From: Arthrobacter sp. H16F315
GTDB lineage: Bacteria > Actinomycetota > Actinomycetes > Actinomycetales > Micrococcaceae
NCBI RefSeq assembly: GCF_024124825.1
Contig: NZ_JAMXSS010000005.1
Coordinates: 33,828 to 97,827 of the forward strand
DNA length: 64,000 nucleotides
Direction of reading: 5' to 3'
Positions within the stretch are counted from its first letter, which is position 1; each line of letters starts with the position of its first letter. The position numbers and the translations under genes were made by a program. The notes beneath the pieces were generated by a model. It was not told where the DNA came from. It did no database searches and saw nothing but the letters and a program-made list of their open reading frames with translations. This document shows positions 9,025 to 16,726 of the stretch, one piece after another.

Positions 9025-9505
9025 CTGCCGGAGGCCATCACCACCGTGTGGGAACCCGCCGTGGTCCAGACCTGCATTGTTCACCTGATCCGCAACACCT
9101 TCCGCTATGCTGCCCGGCAGTACTGGGATGAAATGTCCCGGGATCTGCGCCCGGTCTACACCGCGCCCTCCGAAGCCGCGGCGAAGGAACGCTTCGGGGA
9201 GTTTTCCGGCAAATGGGGCAGGCAGTACCCGGCGATCACCCGGCTGTGGGAAACGCCTGGAGCGAGTTCGTGCCGTTCCTGGACTACGACGTGGAAATCC
9301 GCCGGGTCATCTGCAGCACCAACGCCATCGAATCCGTCAACGCCCGCTACCGGCGCGCGGTCCGGGCCCGGGGACATTTCCCCACCGGGTAGGAGGCCCT
9401 GAAATGCCCCTACCTGGCCACCCGGGCACTGGACCCCACCGGCAAAGGCAGGGCACGATGGGCCACACGATGGAAGCCGGCACTGAACGCCTTCGCTTTT
9501 CCCCT
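9025..9505 (+). pseudogene. IS256-family (mutator) transposase remnant
   Basis: Fragments in successive frames read as the C-terminal half of an IS256 transposase: VVQTCIVHLIRNTFRYAAR, then after a frameshift near 9248 WSEFVPFLDYDVEIRRVICS and TNAIESVNARYRRAVRARG with the catalytic Glu, then an in-frame TAG and a short tail. The N-terminal half and both element ends are missing. The lesions are identical in the second copy, so they are not random sequencing noise. This is old decay. Confidence 0.85.
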
Positions 9506-9603
9506 TCGAAGGAAGAATCAACTAAATGCCAACCGCGGATCCACCGTTAAACAGACACTCCCGAGTTCACCGACCCCATAGTAGAAATATGGCAGGCGAA
9601 CAC

Positions 9604-10509
9604 TTAGGCTCCCGGCAGTTCTTGAGGCAAAACCTCTTCCGCCAGGCTGAGGATGGTTTTGAGTCCGGGATTTTGCGAGTCCGTCTTCCAAGCCATCCGT
9701 AGTTGTACGCCGTCGATCTCGTCGGAAACAGGGATGAATGAAACTCCATGGTGATCGGTATTCTCCGCCACGGAGGAGATGGTGAGCATTGTCCCTACCT
9801 CTGCTGAGACAAGCGCCAGTCCGGTGTACGAGTCCGGGGCTTCTTGAACAATGCGGGGCTCGAATCCCGCTGCATGGCAGAGGCGGAAAAGGCGGTCCGT
9901 GAGGACCGACCCGGGATGGGCTGGCAGGACGACGAACGGCTCGTCTTCGAAGGCCGAGACTGGGGTGCTGTGCCTGCCTGCGAGGGGATGGTTTTTGGGC
10001 ACGGCGAGCATAAGTTGCTCGTTGACCAGAACTCGCGTCTCGATGCCTGCGGGAATGTGATCCCAGCGGCCAATACCGATGTCCACCTCGCCCGTCAGAA
10101 CGCGGGACATGGCAGGCTGTGCGTAGTTTTGGCTGGAGAGTTCGAGCACGAGGCCGGGAAGCCGGGAGCGTGCGGCGCGAGCGAGGCGGCCGACCATCAC
10201 GTGGGTGGAAGCACCCGCGAAGGCAATCCTCACGCGGCCGGCTTCTCCACGGCCGGCCGCGGCGACGTCCTGCTTGACTCGTTCCACCTCTGCAAGTATC
10301 CGTTGGGCGGGGCCAATAAGCGCTTCGCCTGCTGCCGTAAGACTGACCGAGCGGGTACTGCGTTTAAATAGTTCAGCGCCAAGTTCATGCTCGAATGCTT
10401 TTATCACGCGGCTAACCGGGGGCTGAGCCATATGGAGCCGGCTGGCGGCTCGCCCGAAATGTAGTTCCGTGGCGACCGCCAAGAATATTTTGAAGTCCTT
10501 GATCTCCAT
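9604..10509 (-). CDS. LysR-type transcriptional regulator
   Basis: This is a 301-aa regulator of normal LTTR length. Residues 1-60 form the winged HTH (FKIFLAVATELHFGRAASRL, HMAQPPVSRVIKAFEHELGA), followed by a linker helix and a two-lobed effector-binding domain starting near residue 90. This class usually binds promoter DNA as a tetramer and responds to a pathway metabolite. It sits between the transporter/aminotransferase block and the leftward CoA-transferase/acyl-CoA dehydrogenase operon, in the same orientation as the latter, so it is a candidate regulator of the catabolic genes. The 9-bp word shared by those promoters is not obviously an LTTR T-N11-A site, so the link is unproven. Neither copy shows damage. 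Confidence 0.9.
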   Translation of the reverse strand: MEIKDFKIFLAVATELHFGRAASRLHMAQPPVSRVIKAFEHELGAELFKRSTRSVSLTAAGEALIGPAQRILAEVERVKQDVAAAGRGEAGRVRIAFAGASTHVMVGRLARAARSRLPGLVLELSSQNYAQPAMSRVLTGEVDIGIGRWDHIPAGIETRVLVNEQLMLAVPKNHPLAGRHSTPVSAFEDEPFVVLPAHPGSVLTDRLFRLCHAAGFEPRIVQEAPDSYTGLALVSAEVGTMLTISSVAENTDHHGVSFIPVSDEIDGVQLRMAWKTDSQNPGLKTILSLAEEVLPQELPGA

Positions 10510-10710
10510 GGCCTCATTATATCTGGATCAAGTAACATTGCTCCCCTCATCTATGACAAATGAATTATGGCTTTCAGGCTCCTCTTCCCGGCCCCGATGA
10601 GGCTAGACCGGTCACTTCATCAAGCACTAGCACTGAGGGATGGCGTCGGCTCGTTCCTTCCGCGCCTCTGGAGTACGAGCTGGACAAGGTCACCAGGCTG
10701 AGAAGCCAAG

Positions 10711-10747
10711 AAAGCACGGCCGTCCCGTCGGACGACCGTGCTTTTTT
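10711..10747. terminator. Rho-independent terminator, bidirectional
   Basis: A 15-bp stem (AAAGCACGGCCGTCC pairing with GGACGACCGTGCTTT, one weak pair) closes a 4-nt loop and ends in six T on the plus strand and CTTTCTT on the minus strand. It lies about 40 bp after the stop of the leftward acyl-CoA dehydrogenase gene, which it probably terminates. Confidence 0.75.
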
Positions 10748-10785
10748 GTTACTACAAGCCCCGCCGGAAGCGCGGCCGGAACAGG

Positions 10786-11985
10786 TCAGGAGAAGGCCGA
10801 GATGCCGGTGATCTCACGCCCCAGGATCAGGGACTGGATGGAATCGGTGCCTTCGTAGGTGTGGACCACTTCCATGTCGGTCAGGTGGCGGGCCACATGG
10901 TGCTCCAGCAGGATTCCGTTGCCGCCGAACATGTCCCGGGCATCCCGGCACAGCGTCCGTGCCTTGTCCCCGGTGAACATCTTGGCCAGGGAAGCCTGCT
11001 CATTGCTGAGCCGGCCCTCGTCCTGAAGCGCCGCGGTGCGGAAGCAGATCAGCTGCATGGCGGTGAGGTCCGCGAGCATGTTGGCGAGTTTATTCTGCAC
11101 GAGCTGGTAGCTGGCAATCGGGCGGCCGAACTGGACCCGTTCCCGGGCGTATCTGACCGCCATCTCGTAGGCGGCGGTGGCATGGCCGAGCGATTCCCAG
11201 GCCACGGTGCTGCGGGTGGTGTTGAGCACCGCTCCGACGTCGCGGAAGGACCGGGAATTGGCCAGCAGGTTTTCTGCGGGGATCCGCAGGCCGTCGATCT
11301 CGATCTGTGCCTGCTGGACGGCCCGCTTTGCCATCTTTCCCGTGATGGCCTCGGCGTGGTACCCGGCGGGGTAGCTGCCGTCGTCGTTCTTTTCCAAAAC
11401 GAACGCCTTCACCTTCGCATCGGCGGTGTCCCGGGCCCAGATGATGACGAGGTCCGCCACATGGCCCAGCCCGATCCAGCGTTTGGAGCCGTTGATGACG
11501 TAGTGGTCGCCGTCCCGGCGCGCGGAGGTTTCCAGGGCCACGGAGTCGGAGCCGTGCTCCGGTTCCGTCAGTGCGAAGGCGCCCAGCTTTTCCAGTTTGG
11601 CCATCGCCGGGAGCCAGCGTTGCTTCTGCTCGCCGCTGCCGAGCAGGTTGATGCTGCCCATCGCCAGTCCCGAATGGACGGCGTTGAAGGTGTTGATGCT
11701 GCCGTCACCGCGGGAGAGTTCCATCGCGACGAGGCCGGTCTGCAGCCGGGTCAGGCCCGGGCAGCCATAGCCCTGGATCGCTGTGCCGATGATTCCCAGC
11801 TCCGCGAACTTGGGCACCAGCTGATACGGGAAGTCCGCCTTCTCCCAGTATTCGTTGATGACGGGGGTGACGTCTTGTTCGACGAAGGAACGGACACGGG
11901 CGATCAGTGCCCGGTCGGTGTCATTGAGGTAGTCGTCCACTACATAGAAATCGGAATTGACGGACAGGTCCGTGGCGGCGGTCAT
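10786..11985 (-). CDS. Acyl-CoA dehydrogenase, glutaryl-CoA dehydrogenase-like
   Basis: This 399-aa FAD enzyme performs the first oxidation step of acyl-CoA beta-oxidation. The N-terminal helical, middle beta (FALTEPEHGSDSVALETSAR) and C-terminal helical domains are all present. The catalytic base is the Glu of HTYEGTDSIQSLILGREITG (Glu378), and this C-terminus resembles glutaryl-CoA dehydrogenases. It may oxidise a dicarboxylyl-CoA such as glutaryl- or adipyl-CoA. Whether it also decarboxylates cannot be read from sequence. The start ATG overlaps the stop of the upstream CoA-transferase gene by one base (TGATG), so the two are one operon and presumably act in sequence. Confidence 0.92.
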   Translation of the reverse strand: MTAATDLSVNSDFYVVDDYLNDTDRALIARVRSFVEQDVTPVINEYWEKADFPYQLVPKFAELGIIGTAIQGYGCPGLTRLQTGLVAMELSRGDGSINTFNAVHSGLAMGSINLLGSGEQKQRWLPAMAKLEKLGAFALTEPEHGSDSVALETSARRDGDHYVINGSKRWIGLGHVADLVIIWARDTADAKVKAFVLEKNDDGSYPAGYHAEAITGKMAKRAVQQAQIEIDGLRIPAENLLANSRSFRDVGAVLNTTRSTVAWESLGHATAAYEMAVRYARERVQFGRPIASYQLVQNKLANMLADLTAMQLICFRTAALQDEGRLSNEQASLAKMFTGDKARTLCRDARDMFGGNGILLEHHVARHLTDMEVVHTYEGTDSIQSLILGREITGISAFS

Positions 11986-13232
11986 CAGTGCTCCTCAGGG
12001 GATCGTGTGGGAGTGCCGGCAAGGGCGCCGGCCAAAACGGGCTCGTCCGCGCCGAGCCAGGCCCGGACCAGCCCGGCGCCGCTGTCCAGATCGGGCGGGG
12101 TGAGGTCGTAGCTCACGGGGGTCTTGGACAGCCGGATGGGGTTGCGCACCCCGGGCTGCGTGCCCTCTCCGTGCCCTACCGTCACGACGGGCTCCAGACC
12201 GATCCGCTCGGCGAATGCGATCCCGGCGTGCAGGTCCTGGATCGGTGCGCACGGGAGCTTCGCGTCGGTGAGGATGTCGAACCATTCGGAGGCGGTCCGG
12301 GTCGAGAGGCATTCCACCAGGAGCGGCCGCAGTTCCGTGCGGTTGGTGCTGCGCAGCGGTGCCTGCTCGAAACGCGGATCCACGGCCAGTTCCGGCCGGC
12401 CGATGGTGGCGCAGAAGGTGCGGTACTGGGCGTCGTTGCCAATGGCGATGACCAGCTTCCCGTCGCCGGTGTCGAAAGGCTCGTAGGGGTAGATGCTCGG
12501 ATGCTCGTTGCCCAGCCGGGCCGGGGCAACCCCGCCCAGCACCACGGCTGCGGTCTGGTTCACCATGCCGGAGAGTGCGGAGGACATCAGGTTCATTTCC
12601 ACCAGCTGGCCTTCCCCGATGCGGTCCCGGTGCCGCAGGGCAGCGAGGATGCCGATGCAGGCATGCAGGCCGGTGATGACGTCGAACACCGCAACTCCGG
12701 AACGGAAGGGCTCGGTGTCCGGCGCTCCGGTGAGGTCCATCAGCCCGGACAGCGCCTGGATCAGCAGGTCGTAGCCTGGGAGCTGTGCACCGCCGGTGGT
12801 CCCGAAGCCGGTGATTGAGGCGTAGACCACGTCCTTGTTGGTGGCCGCGACGGTGTCATAGTCCAGGCCGTAGCGCACCAAGTCACCCGGTTTGAAGTTT
12901 TCCACCACGACGTCGGCCCGTTCCGCAATGCGCTGGGCGGTCCTGCGGTCGTCCGCATCACGGAGATCGAGCTTGATCGAGGTCTTATTGCGGTTGATCG
13001 AGAGGAAGTAGGTCGAGTCATCGCCGCGGGTGGGCGGGCGCCACGCCCGGGTCTCGTCCCCGGCCGGGCTCTCGATCTTGATCACGGTCGCCCCGAGATC
13101 GGCCAGCAGCATGGTGCAGTACGGTCCGGCCAGCACCCTGCCGAAATCTGCGATCAGGATGCCGCTGAGCGGGCCATCTGAACTGCGGCCGAATACCGAC
13201 CTCTCAGCGGTGGCGGAGTGTTGGCTGTCCAT
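11985..13232 (-). CDS. CaiB/BaiF (class III) CoA-transferase
   Basis: This 415-aa enzyme transfers CoA between carboxylates, for example from succinyl-CoA to a dicarboxylate. The start is ATG 13232 with GAGGAG seven bases upstream, chosen over the adjacent TTG. The family N-terminus LSGILIADFGRVLAGPYCTM and the catalytic Asp of LPGYDLLIQALSG (Asp155) are present, as are the interlocked-dimer features around AVFDVITGLHACIGILAALR. It is the first gene of the operon with the acyl-CoA dehydrogenase. Together they would activate a dicarboxylate and oxidise the CoA ester, as glutarate CoA-transferases do in other bacteria. A GTCCAATAC box lies about 60 bp upstream. Confidence 0.9.
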   Translation of the reverse strand: MDSQHSATAERSVFGRSSDGPLSGILIADFGRVLAGPYCTMLLADLGATVIKIESPAGDETRAWRPPTRGDDSTYFLSINRNKTSIKLDLRDADDRRTAQRIAERADVVVENFKPGDLVRYGLDYDTVAATNKDVVYASITGFGTTGGAQLPGYDLLIQALSGLMDLTGAPDTEPFRSGVAVFDVITGLHACIGILAALRHRDRIGEGQLVEMNLMSSALSGMVNQTAAVVLGGVAPARLGNEHPSIYPYEPFDTGDGKLVIAIGNDAQYRTFCATIGRPELAVDPRFEQAPLRSTNRTELRPLLVECLSTRTASEWFDILTDAKLPCAPIQDLHAGIAFAERIGLEPVVTVGHGEGTQPGVRNPIRLSKTPVSYDLTPPDLDSGAGLVRAWLGADEPVLAGALAGTPTRSPEEH

Positions 13233-13290
13233 CAATGGGCTCCTCGCATAGTGTTCTCTTCCTCCACCATGACGGACCGCATTGCTATCC

Positions 13291-13299
13291 GTCCAATAC
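13291..13299 (+). promoter_or_regulatory. Catabolic operator candidate 2 (GTCCAATAC) upstream of the CoA-transferase operon
   Basis: The word sits in a wider imperfect palindrome at 13289-13309 (CCGTCCAATACC, then TATTGATGG). It lies 59 bp upstream of the CoA-transferase start, a suitable place to control that leftward promoter. Confidence 0.6.
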
Positions 13300-13406
13300 C
13301 TATTGATGGCGGTTTTATTGCACGACAGACATAATTGGCCGGATCAACAACAGAGCGCGCTTACCTGGCCATACTGACATCACGCTCGGTTGCTTGGGCT
13401 CACTGT

Positions 13407-14282
13407 TCAGGAGTAGTCGTAGAACCCTTTGCCGGACTTGCGTCCAAGCTCGCCGCGCGCCACCATGTCGCGGAGGATCCGGGGCGGGGCGAACCGCTCG
13501 CCGAGCGTTTCATGCAGGTATTCGGCGATTCCGAGGCGGACGTCCAGCCCGACGATGTCCGTGGTGCGTAGCGGTCCGGAGGCGTGCCGGTAACCGAGTT
13601 CCATGGCGGCGTCGATGTCCTGGGCACTGGCCACACCCTCTTCCAGCATCCGCATGGCCTCCAGCGCAAGTGCAACGCCCAGACGGGAACTCGCGAAGCC
13701 TGGGGCATCGTGGACCACGATTGGAGTCTTGCCCAGCCCGCGAACCCAGCCGGTAGCGGCGTCGGCAAGTTCAGGGGCGGACTGCGGGCCAAGCACGACT
13801 TCCACAAGCGTGGACGCCGGGACCGGGTTGAAGAAGTGCAGCCCGCAGAGCCGCTCCGGCCTGCTCAGTGGGGCGGCCAGCCGGGTGACGGACAGCGAGG
13901 ACGTGTTGGTGGCAATCCAGGCGTCCGCGCCAAGGCTGCGCTCAACATTGAGCAGCGCTTCCTGCTTGAGCGTGAAGTCCTCCGGAACGGCTTCGACAAC
14001 AAGGCCCGCACCGCCGAAGTCCATGGCGTCCGTCGAGATGGCGAACCGGCCGAGCAGCGAGCCCAGATCCTCCGTCACGGCCGCCCTCTCAATGGCCTTG
14101 GCCAGCGTTCCGGTGACACGGTCCCGGGCCGCTGCGGCCGCCGCCGTGTCGCGTTCGACGACGGTGACCTCCGCTCCGGAAACCAGGAAGGCGTGGGCGA
14201 TGCCGGCACCCATCCGGCCTCCGCCGAGAACACCTACCTTTGTGGGGACGCCCGGGGTTTTTATTGAGGTGGAGTTGGTCAT
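13407..14282 (-). CDS. 3-hydroxyacyl-CoA dehydrogenase
   Basis: This 291-aa NAD-dependent enzyme oxidises 3-hydroxyacyl-CoA to 3-oxoacyl-CoA. The Rossmann motif VGVLGGGRMGAGIAHAFLVS, the catalytic His in GLHFFNPVP and the 6-phosphogluconate dehydrogenase-like C-terminal domain ending GRKSGKGFYDYS are intact, and the length is normal for the stand-alone bacterial type. Its ATG overlaps the stop of the enoyl-CoA hydratase gene by four bases (ATGA), so both are translated from one message. With the hydratase and thiolase it completes beta-oxidation of the pathway intermediate. Confidence 0.93.
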   Translation of the reverse strand: MTNSTSIKTPGVPTKVGVLGGGRMGAGIAHAFLVSGAEVTVVERDTAAAAAARDRVTGTLAKAIERAAVTEDLGSLLGRFAISTDAMDFGGAGLVVEAVPEDFTLKQEALLNVERSLGADAWIATNTSSLSVTRLAAPLSRPERLCGLHFFNPVPASTLVEVVLGPQSAPELADAATGWVRGLGKTPIVVHDAPGFASSRLGVALALEAMRMLEEGVASAQDIDAAMELGYRHASGPLRTTDIVGLDVRLGIAEYLHETLGERFAPPRILRDMVARGELGRKSGKGFYDYS

Positions 14283-15040
14283 TTGGTGGTTCCTTTGTGT
14301 TTTTTTCGGTCCAGAAATGCCTGCATCCGCTCAAACTTTGCCTCTGATTCAAAGAGGATGCCCTGGGCGAGTTCATCGATGGCCGGGTGGGCGGACCTGG
14401 GCGCGTGGAGGACACTCTTGGTGAGGCGGACCGCAAGCGGATCCTGGGACGCGATCCGGGCCGCGAGGGCGAAGGCCGCGGAAATCAGTTGGTCCGGTTC
14501 ATGCAGTTCAGTGACGAGGCGAACCGCCATCGCTTCTGCGCCGTCGAGCACTTTGCCGGTGAGCAGTATTTCCTTCGCCAGGGGCTCGCCCACCAGTTCC
14601 ACGAGGCGCCAGCCTGCGCCGGCGGCAGCGAGGATGCCGAGCCCGGTTTCGGGATTGCCGATCTTTGCCCGTGCTGTGGCGATCCGGAAGTCCGCCGCAT
14701 AAGCCAGTTCAGCACCACCGCCAAGCGCAAAGCCGTCGATGGCTGCGATCACCGGCATCGGCAGCCGGGCGATCCGCTGGAAGAGGCCCGAATTGATGCC
14801 GGCCAGCGCATCATCACGGCGGCGTTCGCGGAGCTGGGCGATGTCCGCTCCGGAAGCAAAGATGCCCCCGGAGGCAACGTGCGCCCCGGAGAGGATGAGG
14901 ATTCGGGGATTCCGCTCCAAATCGGCGCAGACGGTGTGCAACTCGTCCACCATGAGCCGGTCTATGGCGTTGCGGACTTCCGGCCGGTTGAGTTCGACGT
15001 GGACGGTCGCGCCGGCGTCGTGGATCTGGATCGTCTTCAC
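14279..15040 (-). CDS. Enoyl-CoA hydratase/isomerase (crotonase family)
   Basis: This 253-aa cytosolic enzyme adds water to trans-2-enoyl-CoA. The oxyanion-hole segment (ASGADIAQL), the GFALGGGAELAYAADFRIA signature and two acidic residues 20 apart (Glu111 and Glu131, matching the catalytic pair of rat crotonase) support hydratase rather than plain isomerase activity. The start is ATG 15040. It is the first gene of a two-gene operon with the 3-hydroxyacyl-CoA dehydrogenase, and faces the aldehyde dehydrogenase gene across a 217-bp divergent promoter region carrying two GTCCAATAC words. In the second copy of the redundancy this gene is interrupted by a corrupted GC block. Confidence 0.92.
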   Translation of the reverse strand: MKTIQIHDAGATVHVELNRPEVRNAIDRLMVDELHTVCADLERNPRILILSGAHVASGGIFASGADIAQLRERRRDDALAGINSGLFQRIARLPMPVIAAIDGFALGGGAELAYAADFRIATARAKIGNPETGLGILAAAGAGWRLVELVGEPLAKEILLTGKVLDGAEAMAVRLVTELHEPDQLISAAFALAARIASQDPLAVRLTKSVLHAPRSAHPAIDELAQGILFESEAKFERMQAFLDRKKHKGTTK

Positions 15041-15071
15041 CCGCCCACTGTGGCATTACTCATTAGTCATC

Positions 15072-15080
15072 GTCCAATAC
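15072..15080 (+). promoter_or_regulatory. Catabolic operator candidate 3 (GTCCAATAC), hydratase side
   Basis: It lies 32 bp upstream of the enoyl-CoA hydratase start inside the divergent region 15041-15257. CCAAT at its core is mirrored by ATTGG 12 nt further on, giving a symmetrical site. Confidence 0.6.
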
Positions 15081-15181
15081 CTAACATTGGTCAACTTATT
15101 ACTTTTGAGTCATAGATGGGCCTTTAGGGAAATGGGTTACGGCGATTGATCCATAATGATCATTGATCACCCTACTAATAA

Positions 15182-15190
15182 GTATTGGAC
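15182..15190 (-). promoter_or_regulatory. Catabolic operator candidate 4 (GTATTGGAC on plus), aldehyde dehydrogenase side
   Basis: This is the reverse complement of the 9-bp word, 68 bp upstream of the aldehyde dehydrogenase start. Its orientation mirrors candidate 3, as expected if each half of the divergent region has its own site. Confidence 0.6.
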
Positions 15191-15257
15191 GGCATAGCCG
15201 GAAGCTGGGATCGTGAGTGCTAAGACAAGGCCGTACCCGCAGAAAGAGTTCCGGACC

Positions 15258-16634
15258 ATGAGCAACTACGCGACCATCAACCCGGCAACCGGAGAACGCG
15301 TTGCCGCGTTCCCCACCCTCACCGACGAGGAAGTGCAGGATGTACTCAAGCGCTCCTTCACGGAATACCGCACCTGGCGCTGCGCCCCGCTGGCGGAGCG
15401 GGCCGCAGTACTGAGCCGCATCGCCGAACTGCACCGGGAACGCTCCGAGGAACTTGCCGCGCTGCTGACCCTGGAGATGGGCAAGCCTATCGCCGAGGCC
15501 CGCGGTGAAGTTGCCCTCGTGGCCTCGATCTACGCCTACTACGCCGACAACGCCGAACGCTTCCTCCGCGATGAACCCTTGGAGATCAGCGGCCCCGGCT
15601 CGGCCGTCGTCCGCACCGAACCTATTGGACCGCTTGTCGGCATCATGCCCTGGAACTTCCCCTACTACCAGGTCGCCCGCTTCGCCGCCCCCAACATCGT
15701 GTTGGGCAACACCGTGATCCTCAAGCACTCACGCAACTGCCCGCAGTCTGCCCTGGCCATCGAGGCTGTCTTCCGCGACGCCGGGCTGCCCGCCGGTGTC
15801 TACATCAACGCCTTCGCCACCAGCGGCCAGATCGCCACCATGATCGCCGACCCGCGCGTGCAGGGCGTCTCCCTGACCGGCTCCGAGAAGGCCGGATCCG
15901 CCGTCGCGGAGGTTGCCGGGCGCCATCTGAAGAAGTATGTGCTGGAACTGGGCGGCTCCGACCCGTTCATCGTCCTGCCGGATGCCGACCTGGACAAGGC
16001 CGTCGCCGGCGCCGTGGCGGGCCGGATGTACAACGGCGGCCAGGCCTGCACGGCCTCCAAGCGCTTCATCATTGTCGGCGACATCTACGACGAGTTCCTG
16101 CGCCGCTACACTGAAGCCATGTCCAAGATCACCCCGGGTGACCCCACGGATGCCCAGACGTCCTTCGGGCCGTTGTCTTCCCAGGCCGCTGTCGACGAAA
16201 TCGCCGAACTCGTCCAGGACGCCGTCTCTAAGGGTGCGACCGCCGTCACCGGCGGTGACGCCCCGAACGAAGCGGGCGCCTACCACCCGGCGACCGTCCT
16301 GACCGGTGTTACGCCGGAAATGCGGGCCTACTCGGAAGAGATCTTCGGGCCGGCCGCAGTCGTCTACCGGGTGGATTCCCCCGAAGCTGCCGTTGACCTG
16401 GCCAACGACTCGCCCTTCGGCCTCTCGAGCTCCATCTACAGCGCCGACGTCGAGGCCGCCCGGCAGCTCGCCGACCAGCTGGAAACCGGAATGGTCTGGA
16501 TCAACAGCATCAGCCGCAGCGCCCCTGACCTGCCCTTTGGCGGGGTCAAGCGCTCGGGCGTCGGACGGGAACTGGCCCAGTACGGGATCAACGAATTTGC
16601 CAACAAGAAACTCATCCGGATCCCGACGGCCTAA
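15258..16634 (+). CDS. NAD(P)-dependent semialdehyde dehydrogenase (GabD/Sad-like)
   Basis: This 458-aa enzyme oxidises a semialdehyde to a dicarboxylate. The ALDH fold is complete: MPWNFPYYQVARFAAP in the cofactor domain, LTGSEKAGSAVAEVAG, the general base Glu230 in VLELGGSDPF and the nucleophile Cys264 in NGGQACTASKRF. The closest pattern is the succinate-semialdehyde dehydrogenase group, so succinate, glutarate or adipate semialdehyde are all plausible substrates. The start is ATG 15258; an in-frame start at 15213 would add 15 non-conserved residues. The enzyme fits directly after the aminotransferase in the proposed pathway. The thiolase gene follows 92 bp downstream. Confidence 0.92.
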   Translation: MSNYATINPATGERVAAFPTLTDEEVQDVLKRSFTEYRTWRCAPLAERAAVLSRIAELHRERSEELAALLTLEMGKPIAEARGEVALVASIYAYYADNAERFLRDEPLEISGPGSAVVRTEPIGPLVGIMPWNFPYYQVARFAAPNIVLGNTVILKHSRNCPQSALAIEAVFRDAGLPAGVYINAFATSGQIATMIADPRVQGVSLTGSEKAGSAVAEVAGRHLKKYVLELGGSDPFIVLPDADLDKAVAGAVAGRMYNGGQACTASKRFIIVGDIYDEFLRRYTEAMSKITPGDPTDAQTSFGPLSSQAAVDEIAELVQDAVSKGATAVTGGDAPNEAGAYHPATVLTGVTPEMRAYSEEIFGPAAVVYRVDSPEAAVDLANDSPFGLSSSIYSADVEAARQLADQLETGMVWINSISRSAPDLPFGGVKRSGVGRELAQYGINEFANKKLIRIPTA

Positions 16635-16726
16635 ACACGCACTGCAATCGCTGCCCGACGTCCTCAACAACGGCGGGCAGCGCCAACCTGCGCCTGCAAG
16701 CGGCTTCAAAGGAAAACGAGGAAAGT

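Larger units (their letters stand above)
1..14946. repeat. Copy A of the long terminal redundancy
   Basis: This stretch recurs at 49065-64000. The coordinate offset is 49064 up to about 4326, 49063 up to about 6631, 49062 up to about 14600 and 49054 after the corrupted block near 63640-63706. Each offset step is a small indel. The simplest reading is the overlapping start of an untrimmed circular contig, so genes in this stretch are probably one physical copy listed twice. Confidence 0.95.

Noticed and set aside
10738..12111. Long open frame of 457 codons on the plus strand
   Set aside because: It is the antisense shadow of the acyl-CoA dehydrogenase gene; high GC keeps the opposite frame open and its composition is not protein-like.
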